This document shows, in pieces, positions 1-5,114 of a stretch of DNA of 5,114 bases. The position numbers were made by a program, and so were the translations under genes. The notes under the pieces were generated by a model. The model saw only the letters and a program-made list of their open reading frames with translations, had not been told where the DNA came from and ran no database searches. This stretch comes from Fidelibacterota bacterium (GTDB lineage: Bacteria; Fidelibacterota; Fidelibacteria; Fidelibacterales; Fidelibacteraceae). Positions within the stretch are counted from its first letter, which is position 1, and each line of letters starts with the position of its first letter. The DNA is taken from positions 1 to 5,114 of the forward strand of contig JAGLUM010000363.1 of NCBI GenBank assembly GCA_023134755.1, given 5' to 3'.

Positions 1-1
1 C

Positions 2-565
2 CAAGCCGGTGCAGAAATCGCAGTATTAATTGATGATGTGGGATATGAAATGGAAGTATCGTATCGCCAGTCGATACCGGGTGATAATTGCTGGCATACG
101 TATAGTGTTTTTCTGGACTCTGCGGAAATGTGGGAAAATTATTCAAACGGAAATGGAAGTATCGATGCAGATTATGTTACCTTGGATGCCTTGCTGTTCT
201 ATGCTCCTAATCAATCGCAGGACCGGATATTCTATTTGGATGCTTTGCAATCCATATCCTCCTTTGAGTCTGCTTTGCCGAACATCATAGCGCATTCTGA
301 ACAATATCACCTATTTCCGAATTATCCCAATCCTTTTAATGCGCATACGGTGCTTCGATATCAGCTCTCCGTTCAGGGCGAGGTGAGCATCTCCGTCTAT
401 AATATTAGTGGACAGCATATCAGCACTTTAGTAGATGGACAACATACTGCAGGAAAATATACTGTCGATTGGAACAGCAAAGCGCAATCCAGCGGAATGT
501 ATATTGCCGTCATGTATATTAACGGCGTGCCGCATGCGTCTCAAAAGTTGATGTTGCTAAAGTAG
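2..565 (+). CDS. Secreted protein with C-terminal T9SS type A sorting domain (5' partial)
   Basis: Open from the left edge; only the last 187 residues are present, ending at TAG. Residues 105-187 form a type A T9SS C-terminal sorting domain: the LFPNYPNPFN opening, then VLRYQL, an EVSISVYNISGQ strand pair, a TLVDG turn, a GKYTVDW strand, an SSGMYIAV strand and the terminal LMLLK. In this family the domain directs Sec-exported cargo through the outer membrane and is usually removed while the protein is anchored or released. The preceding ~95 residues look like the last strands of a jelly-roll or galactose-binding-like module (a WHTYSVFLD strand, a VTLDALLFY strand, then RIFYLDALQSI, like the closing strand of carbohydrate-binding modules); this is a weak resemblance. 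The catalytic or main domain, if any, lies outside the window. The gene converges on the minus-strand operon, so it is probably a separate unit. Confidence is high for the sorting domain and low for the rest. Confidence 0.93.
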   Translation, partial: QAGAEIAVLIDDVGYEMEVSYRQSIPGDNCWHTYSVFLDSAEMWENYSNGNGSIDADYVTLDALLFYAPNQSQDRIFYLDALQSISSFESALPNIIAHSEQYHLFPNYPNPFNAHTVLRYQLSVQGEVSISVYNISGQHISTLVDGQHTAGKYTVDWNSKAQSSGMYIAVMYINGVPHASQKLMLLK

Positions 566-592
566 TATTCATATTTCATATCTATATAGTAA

Positions 593-612
593 GAAACGGT
601 CGTGACCGTTTC
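593..612. terminator. Perfect inverted repeat between convergent genes; possible bidirectional terminator
   Basis: The arms GAAACGGTC (593-601) and GACCGTTTC (604-612) are exact reverse complements separated by GT. As RNA this folds as an 8-bp stem closed by a CGTG tetraloop. It lies in the 94-bp gap between the stop of the left gene (565) and the stop of the minus-strand lipoprotein gene (660), the expected place for a shared transcript end. Neither side has a run of T after the stem, so it is not a canonical intrinsic terminator. It could instead be a protein-binding palindrome or one copy of a dispersed repeat. The rest of 566-659 is AT-rich and shows nothing else. Confidence 0.5.
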
Positions 613-659
613 CTGCATTATCGCTATTTAAAATATAAAGGTGAATAAAACGTATTGAT

Positions 660-1589
660 CTATTTAATAAATAAAACTACCCGCTCGTCAGAGACAGACA
701 TGGAAGTAAATGCTCCCAGAGCATTTTCTATATTGATACGAAAATCATTGATCGAAGGATAACGGATCAATCCGGTAGTCATGGACATCTGTTTTAGACT
801 GCTGTAATCGAGGAATGAATTCGAATAAGCGACAACTGTGACAGTTAATTCCAGAGTATCGATATCGGAATATTCGCTATATAATATCCCATAAAATCGA
901 TCCGGATTAAAGATTGGATCATAGCGGCTGGTATCATATTTCCAAAACGGCTCACGGACTTCTTCGCTTTCAAAAATATAGGTCCAATCATAATATGGAC
1001 TGCGTATATGATGCCGGAATGTTACATTGTATGCACCGCTGATATTGCTCCATGCAATACTGTCCGATGGATTTGATAATGAAATGATTACCGTATCCTG
1101 CACATCATGATTCCATGTGACAGGTGGCAGAGCAAGCTCTGTCGCTGTTGCGGTTCCAAACTCCTCAGTTACAACATACAGATCATATTCTCCGCCGACA
1201 TTAATAGTGACAGTAGTATCTTCCAACCGGTAAATACCCTGTATTTTTTCAACAAAATGAATGGAGTCCGCACCATGAATAAAATATACTTCAGCATTAT
1301 TTACCGCATAAGAAGTATCAATATAAAAGGTCTGATACGTGATAGTATCACCGGACGAGGGATTATAAAATTCATGATAAATAATACTGTCTATTTCATA
1401 GCGGTCCGGTTCGCCATAACCGGTGGTATGATATACACACACATAGTTTAAATCCGAATCAGCAGCCGAAACATTCGCATAAATATTTAAATACGGCTCG
1501 TGGTAGATGTACACTTCTTCAATAGGCACATCACAGGCAATCATGAATATCATGATCATGATCAGGGTAATATTTTGTATATACTTCAT
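660..1589 (-). CDS. DUF4249-like lipoprotein encoded directly after a TonB-dependent receptor
   Basis: 309 residues, ATG start and TAG stop. Residues 1-18 are a lipoprotein signal peptide (MKYIQN, then a Met/Ile-rich hydrophobic core) ending at F-M-I-A-C, so Cys19 should be lipidated. The mature part is acidic and Tyr-rich, predicted all-beta, with no catalytic motif. Three things point to the DUF4249 family: the start just after Cys (IEEVYIYHEPYLNIYANVS, a short acidic lead into a first strand), a mid segment with GEYDLYVV and TATATELALPP, and the ending NIENALGAFTSMSVSDERVV. DUF4249 proteins of Bacteroidota are lipoproteins of unknown function usually encoded beside receptors of the type found here. 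The ATG overlaps the receptor stop as TAATG, so translation is probably coupled and the two products may work as a pair. Asp at +2 after the Cys would cause inner-membrane retention in E. coli, but that rule should not be assumed here. The family call is from memory of its pattern, not a search. Confidence 0.9.
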   Translation of the reverse strand: MKYIQNITLIMIMIFMIACDVPIEEVYIYHEPYLNIYANVSAADSDLNYVCVYHTTGYGEPDRYEIDSIIYHEFYNPSSGDTITYQTFYIDTSYAVNNAEVYFIHGADSIHFVEKIQGIYRLEDTTVTINVGGEYDLYVVTEEFGTATATELALPPVTWNHDVQDTVIISLSNPSDSIAWSNISGAYNVTFRHHIRSPYYDWTYIFESEEVREPFWKYDTSRYDPIFNPDRFYGILYSEYSDIDTLELTVTVVAYSNSFLDYSSLKQMSMTTGLIRYPSINDFRINIENALGAFTSMSVSDERVVLFIK

Positions 1590-3934
1590 TAGAATGAAAA
1601 CTCCACACCAAATGTAGGTATTATCGGAAACATGCCAATCGGCCGGCGATAGATGACAGAGGTATTTGTTTCCGGATCATATTCTTCATCCTCATCTTCG
1701 TAAAGATAGAAAAAGACATTCCTATGATTGGTTACATTGATAATATGAAAGTAATAGGTTGCTTTCTGTTTAAATAGTTTGCTCCGGTAGTTGATTCCCA
1801 CATCCCAGCGGAAATAGGGCGGATAACGTTCCCCATTCCGTTCACCATAAATCTCCATACGTTGGATCCAGCCGGAAAGAGGATCTGTATAATGAAAGTT
1901 TCCGTAAATCTGTGAATAGGGGTTTCCTGTGCTCCAAACAAGGGAACTGCTAAAATACCAGCGCTTATCTATATCATACTGGGCAACAACATTCAAATTA
2001 TGGGTACGGTCATATTTGGGCGGATACCACCCCCCTGCTTCACTTTCGCGTTTCATAGTACTCGCAAAAGAATAACCGATCCAGCCAGTTAGATTGCCAG
2101 TGGTTTTTTTTGCAAGAAATTCAATGCCGTACGAATATCCCTCTGCATCGATAAACGACATCAGGCTGGTACCGCCGATATCTTCATCCATCGTCACCAA
2201 GTGATCATAATCTTTATAATATCCTTCGAGTGTAAATTGGATATTGTCATGCCAGTATTCTATTCCCACGTTATAGTGAGTTGCCATACTGGGTTCCTGG
2301 TCATGCTGAGTTGGGAACCACAGATCAATAAAACGGATCATTTCATTTTCAAAATTTGCGGTTTGCAAAAACTGATATACCGTTCCCCCGGCTAATGTGA
2401 AGGCCAGTTTATCCGTTACAAGATATTTGGCTTTGATGCGATAATCCGGATACCATTTTGATTTATTTTCATAACGGGTTATACGAATCCCCGGTTGTAT
2501 AATGAACAGGGGTGATGGTCTGTATTTTTCCTGAAAATAAAACCCCCATTCTCGTGATTGGTTGGCACTGTCCAGCAGGGAAAGTTCGTTCAAATCTGCG
2601 CCAAGACTGAAATCAATATTTTTATGGAAGGCTCCGAATTTCATGGTGTGTTTTTTGTTAAGAAGCCATGTCATATCAAGGCCTTCAGACCAATCAGTAA
2701 TATAATCATATATGCCTATGCTCATGTTGTTGATGACATCTACAGAATCATCTTCGTCATAATATTCGTTTTTTAACAGGAGATCCACATTGAAATGAAA
2801 GTGGCTGCGTGCCACAAAGAATTTAGCGATCAGATCAGGTCTGATCAGCCAGCGATGTTTCAAGCTGGTTGTGTTATTACCCCAAGTCCAGTCTAAACCG
2901 TAATATTCAAGATCATAACCGGGTTTACCGGGTTCACCCTCCAGATATTCTTCTTTAAACCACAACACGTCGTTGCCGTAAAAACCGCTTAATGTGGTGC
3001 GGTGTTTATCGTTAATATCCACATTTACCTTTGCCTGAAAATCGTAAAAATAATACGGAAAGCTGACAGTGATAGGGTATTGCGCAAATAAATTTATTCC
3101 CTGACGTACGCCCTCCCAAATAGCATCAAAATAGGTCCGCCGTCCCGAGATCATAAACGAACCATGTGGAATGGGTCCTTCAAATAATAATTTGGTCGAT
3201 AGAAGGGAGATATTTCCGCTGCCGTGAAATTCCTCGGAATTTCCCTCACGGTTTTTAATATCCAGTACCGAACTCATGCGCCCACCGTATTCTGCCGGAA
3301 ATCCCCCGGCTATAAATTCGGCTTCCTTGATCGCATCAGTATTGAAAGTGGAAAAAATTCCACCGAAATGGTAGGGATTGTAGACCGTGATCCCATCCAA
3401 CAAGATCAGGTTCTGGTCAGGCGATCCTCCGCGCACATAAAGGGCGCTGGAAAAGTCTCCGCCTGTGGTTACACTCGGCAGCATCTGCAGGGCACGGAAC
3501 AAATCAGCTTCCACAAGTACCGGAACTGTACGCAGCTGGGCTTGGGTCAAGGTAATACTACTGATCTTAATATCCTGCTTGAATTTTGCACGTTCAGCGG
3601 TTACAATAACTTCTTCCATCTCAATATCTACAGGAATAAGGTCAAAATGGAGCTTGACCCGGGCACTGGATGCCACATTTATCAGACGTTTCTCGACCTT
3701 GTGCCCAATCATGGATACAACCAAGGTATAGGTACCTTCCGGTACATCTAAAATTATGTAATATCCGTCCGTGTTCGATACCGCACCCAGCGAGGTATTT
3801 TCTAAAAAAACATTGGCATAATGAATCGGTTCACCGTCTTCTATATTGCTGATGAATCCCGAAACAGTACCTGGGGCAGCCAATAATTGACCTATAAGTA
3901 GGATCCCAACAATGATAATACCGATTTTTTTCAC
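1589..3934 (-). CDS. TonB-dependent outer-membrane receptor with N-terminal carboxypeptidase-regulatory-like domain
   Basis: 781 residues, a full-length receptor. Residues 1-20 are a Sec signal peptide (MKK, hydrophobic core, LLAA). Residues ~22-104 are a carboxypeptidase-regulatory-like beta-sandwich (TVSGFISN, the IHYANVFLENT strand, the GAVSNTDGYYIILDVPEGTYTL core, SMIGHK). EEVIVTA at 107-113 resembles a TonB box (compare DTLVVTA of BtuB). The plug spans ~115-230, with LQMLPSV, the YVRGGSPDQNLILLDG segment (166-181) and EYGGRMSSVLDI (215-226). The rest is a beta-barrel of alternating strands and long loops ending in Phe781, as outer-membrane proteins do. It should import an unidentified ligand using energy from TonB-ExbBD, which is not encoded here. 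It lacks an N-terminal STN signalling domain, so no sigma/anti-sigma link is suggested. The GTG start is preferred because the upstream ATG (3936-3934) is followed at once by TGA, AGGA sits 6 bases before the GTG, and the GTG begins a clean signal peptide. It is first in an operon with the lipoprotein gene. Confidence 0.95.
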   Translation of the reverse strand: MKKIGIIIVGILLIGQLLAAPGTVSGFISNIEDGEPIHYANVFLENTSLGAVSNTDGYYIILDVPEGTYTLVVSMIGHKVEKRLINVASSARVKLHFDLIPVDIEMEEVIVTAERAKFKQDIKISSITLTQAQLRTVPVLVEADLFRALQMLPSVTTGGDFSSALYVRGGSPDQNLILLDGITVYNPYHFGGIFSTFNTDAIKEAEFIAGGFPAEYGGRMSSVLDIKNREGNSEEFHGSGNISLLSTKLLFEGPIPHGSFMISGRRTYFDAIWEGVRQGINLFAQYPITVSFPYYFYDFQAKVNVDINDKHRTTLSGFYGNDVLWFKEEYLEGEPGKPGYDLEYYGLDWTWGNNTTSLKHRWLIRPDLIAKFFVARSHFHFNVDLLLKNEYYDEDDSVDVINNMSIGIYDYITDWSEGLDMTWLLNKKHTMKFGAFHKNIDFSLGADLNELSLLDSANQSREWGFYFQEKYRPSPLFIIQPGIRITRYENKSKWYPDYRIKAKYLVTDKLAFTLAGGTVYQFLQTANFENEMIRFIDLWFPTQHDQEPSMATHYNVGIEYWHDNIQFTLEGYYKDYDHLVTMDEDIGGTSLMSFIDAEGYSYGIEFLAKKTTGNLTGWIGYSFASTMKRESEAGGWYPPKYDRTHNLNVVAQYDIDKRWYFSSSLVWSTGNPYSQIYGNFHYTDPLSGWIQRMEIYGERNGERYPPYFRWDVGINYRSKLFKQKATYYFHIINVTNHRNVFFYLYEDEDEEYDPETNTSVIYRRPIGMFPIIPTFGVEFSF
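1601..1606 (-). promoter_or_regulatory. Shine-Dalgarno for the DUF4249-like lipoprotein
   Basis: On the minus strand GTGGAG lies inside the last codons of the receptor gene (Gly-Val-Glu-Phe-Ser-Phe). Its GGAG ends 11 bases before the ATG in the TAATG overlap. The spacing is long, so reinitiation by ribosomes finishing the receptor is likely to contribute. Confidence 0.45.
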
Positions 3935-3940
3935 ATTATT

Positions 3941-3944
3941 TCCT
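3941..3944 (-). promoter_or_regulatory. Shine-Dalgarno deciding the GTG start of the receptor
   Basis: On the minus strand AGGA is followed by AATAAT and then GTG, a normal 6-base spacing. An ATG starting two bases before the GTG is out of frame and reads ATG-TGA, so it cannot be the receptor start. Confidence 0.6.
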
Positions 3945-3961
3945 GAATTTCGATGAAAAGT

Positions 3962-3967
3962 AATATA
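3962..3967 (-). promoter_or_regulatory. Possible -10 element for the receptor operon, overlapping the opposite one
   Basis: On the minus strand TATATT (one base off TATAAT) overlaps the plus-strand TATAAT almost completely. It would give a leader of roughly 20 bases to the GTG at 3934. No convincing -35 is seen. This is the only plausible promoter-like sequence that I found close upstream of the receptor. Confidence 0.22.
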
Positions 3968-3969
3968 AT
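3964..3969 (+). promoter_or_regulatory. Possible -10 element for the propeller lipoprotein gene
   Basis: A perfect TATAAT, 60 bases upstream of the ATG at 4030, in the 95-bp divergent gap. No good -35 hexamer lies 16-18 bases upstream, and the -33/-7 consensus used by Bacteroidota is not evident. Because the gap is AT-rich, a chance match is possible. Confidence 0.35.
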
Positions 3970-3980
3970 GAAAATGTTGT

Positions 3981-3996
3981 AAAAAGGAAGCTTTTT
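3981..3996. other. Short AT-rich hairpin in the divergent leader
   Basis: AAAAAG and CTTTTT are exact reverse complements around a GAAG loop. The 6-bp stem is nearly all A-T, so it would be weak as RNA. It lies downstream of the plus-strand TATAAT, inside the predicted leader of the propeller lipoprotein gene. It may equally be a chance feature of an AT-rich gap. Confidence 0.25.
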
Positions 3997-4018
3997 AATT
4001 ATTTTAGTCGCGTATTGC

Positions 4019-4026
4019 AAAGGTGA
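4019..4026 (+). promoter_or_regulatory. Shine-Dalgarno for the propeller lipoprotein gene
   Basis: AAAGGTGA precedes the ATG at 4030; its AGGTGA matches six bases of the 16S anti-Shine-Dalgarno complement. The AGG core is 6 bases from the ATG. It supports this start, which also opens a clean lipoprotein signal peptide. Confidence 0.65.
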
Positions 4027-4029
4027 AGT

Positions 4030-5114
4030 ATGAAAAATTTTATATTCATTATCTCTGTGATAATGATGATCTTCAGTTTTAGTTCCTGTACCAATCCAGT
4101 TAATGACGTTGACGAGACCGAACTGCACACCTATGGGCTGTTCCCTTCGGATAATAATACCTTTACGATATTTGCTTCGAAATCTAAATATATCTCTGAT
4201 TCCTATGATTATATTGATTCTTTGCTGTTTATTAAAATTGATAGTACTGGCAATAAATTGGGACAGTATGGGTTTTCAATTCCTTTCCGTCCGTATATTC
4301 AGCAAGTATTTTTACTAAACAATGGAAATATCATGATTTTCGGGAATATCAGTTCTTATTATAGTTCAGGTTCTATTTTTGAAGCTTCACTAACTGGCGC
4401 GGTTCTATGGGAGTTTGAAGTACCAAACGGAATATATGGGGCAAGTCCTTCTCGGGACGGAAATGTATTTTTGTTTGGCGGTCAATATAATAATGATCAA
4501 TATGAATCCAATTATCAGGATCTGTTGTGTACGAAAATGTCAAGATCCGGAGACACACTTTGGACAAAAATATTGGACATAAGTTTACGCGAAAATTTTA
4601 CTACCGGTATTCCTACGGCTGATAACGGGTGTATTGCCTTGGGTACGGTATGGGTTGAAGACCGTTCCACTGACATGTTTGCCACCCGATTCACAGAAAC
4701 CGGGGATACCATGTGGACCGGTAGTTATGGCGGAGACCGCTATGATAACCTGAATTTCGCAACGGAACTCTCGGATGGTTCATATCTGCTAACGGGGGAA
4801 CTGAATCTGTATGATTCTACTAATGCGGACTGGAATTTCTCCACTGGACAGCAGGTGTACCTGATAAAGGTTACTGCCAACGGCGAAACGGAATGGACCC
4901 GTGCAATCGGCAATAGCCTGCGTGAACACCCCAACGCCATTATCGAGGTCTCCGACGGCGGCTTTATTTTACTGGGTACCCGGGATCAAAGCTTTGCGTA
5001 TTTATTTGACGAAACCATAGGCTGGATCAATAAGATCAGTTCCAACGGGGATATCCTCTGGGAGCAGGAATTTGAATCCATATTGCCTTCCGGAGTTTAT
5101 GAAATATCCACAGG
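4030..5114 (+). CDS. Beta-propeller-like repeat lipoprotein (3' partial)
   Basis: Open from ATG at 4030 through the window edge, giving 361 complete codons with no stop. Residues 1-19 are a lipoprotein signal peptide (MKNFIFIISV, then MMIFSFSS) with Cys20 as the lipidation site. The mature part consists of repeats of ~50-60 residues with two landmarks. One is a G-[DNE]-x-x-W-type turn after a K-[IMV]-type strand, centred on Gly74, Gly123, Gly174, Gly225, Gly285 and Gly340, with Trp at 127, 178, 229, 289 and 344. The other is a [DN]-G-x-x-x-x-x-G strand at 143-150, 198-205, 249-256 and 309-316 (for example LSDGSYLLTG and VSDGGFILLG), degenerate at 98-105. This pattern is typical of Bacteroidota-type propeller proteins in which each repeat forms a blade; six are visible and more may follow. 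It is probably a surface or periplasmic lipoprotein binding a ligand or protein; no enzyme motif is seen. It is divergent from the receptor across a 95-bp gap. A T9SS sorting domain would be unexpected on a lipoprotein, but its C-terminus is not visible. Confidence 0.9.
   Translation, partial: MKNFIFIISVIMMIFSFSSCTNPVNDVDETELHTYGLFPSDNNTFTIFASKSKYISDSYDYIDSLLFIKIDSTGNKLGQYGFSIPFRPYIQQVFLLNNGNIMIFGNISSYYSSGSIFEASLTGAVLWEFEVPNGIYGASPSRDGNVFLFGGQYNNDQYESNYQDLLCTKMSRSGDTLWTKILDISLRENFTTGIPTADNGCIALGTVWVEDRSTDMFATRFTETGDTMWTGSYGGDRYDNLNFATELSDGSYLLTGELNLYDSTNADWNFSTGQQVYLIKVTANGETEWTRAIGNSLREHPNAIIEVSDGGFILLGTRDQSFAYLFDETIGWINKISSNGDILWEQEFESILPSGVYEIST

Noticed and set aside
62..79. Short inverted repeat GTATCG ... 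CGATAC
   Set aside because: A 6-base repeat inside the left coding region, with no positional reason to be regulatory.
628..659. AAAGGTGA ribosome-site-like sequence in the convergent gap
   Set aside because: The only frame following it runs five codons (GTG to TGA), so there is no gene to serve.
1107..1451. 114-codon open frame on the plus strand opposite the DUF4249-like gene
   Set aside because: It is a shadow of the lipoprotein gene; its translation shows no signal peptide or family pattern.
1540..1565. Repeated ATCATGAT units at the start of the DUF4249-like gene
   Set aside because: They encode the Ile/Met-rich hydrophobic core of the signal peptide, so codon content accounts for the repetition.
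2825..2848. GATC-rich inverted repeat (GATCAG-GT-CTGATC)
   Set aside because: It lies inside the receptor barrel codons for LIRPDLI; the short arms are explained by coding sequence.
3224..3751. 175-codon open frame on the plus strand opposite the receptor plug region
   Set aside because: It is antisense to the strongly supported receptor signal, carboxypeptidase-like and plug region, has no recognisable domain, and no convincing ribosome binding site was seen.
3931..4128. 65-codon minus-strand frame crossing the divergent gap and ending in ATG-TGA
   Set aside because: It overlaps the 5' end of the propeller lipoprotein gene in antisense and its product shows no family pattern; only its terminal ATGTGA is of interest.

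Overview
The window looks like part of a chromosome from a diderm, Bacteroidota-like bacterium of the FCB superphylum (Bacteroidota, Ignavibacteriota, Calditrichota, Cloacimonadota, Marinimicrobia, KSB1 and relatives). The grounds are a C-terminal type IX secretion (T9SS) sorting domain with the YPNPFN signature, a TonB-dependent receptor that carries an N-terminal carboxypeptidase-regulatory-like domain, a DUF4249-type lipoprotein directly downstream of it, and a repeat lipoprotein with GD/GN..W propeller-like motifs. The phylum cannot be fixed from the sequence alone. There are no RNA genes, mobile elements, CRISPR arrays or integration signs.

Layout. (1) Positions 2-565, plus strand: the 3' end of a secreted protein, with a beta-sandwich-like segment and then a T9SS sorting domain. 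(2) Positions 566-659: a convergent intergenic gap holding a perfect inverted repeat at 593-612, probably a shared transcript end. (3) Positions 660-3934, minus strand: a two-gene operon. The first gene is a 781-residue TonB-dependent outer-membrane receptor with a GTG start; the second is a 309-residue lipoprotein whose ATG overlaps the receptor stop as TAATG. (4) Positions 3935-4029: a short AT-rich divergent promoter region. (5) Position 4030 to the window end, plus strand: an open-ended lipoprotein gene with at least six repeats of about 50-60 residues that resemble beta-propeller blades.

All four proteins are predicted to be exported, so the window is an envelope or surface locus. The receptor would import an unknown ligand using TonB energy, and its coupled DUF4249-like lipoprotein is the likely accessory partner. 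The divergent propeller lipoprotein could be a surface partner of the same system, but that is inference from position. The left-hand T9SS cargo is convergent and probably independent. I see no clearly new system. The best leads are the receptor/lipoprotein/propeller set, the ATGTGA start-stop overlapping the receptor start, the convergent palindrome, and the strong GC gradient inside the propeller gene.
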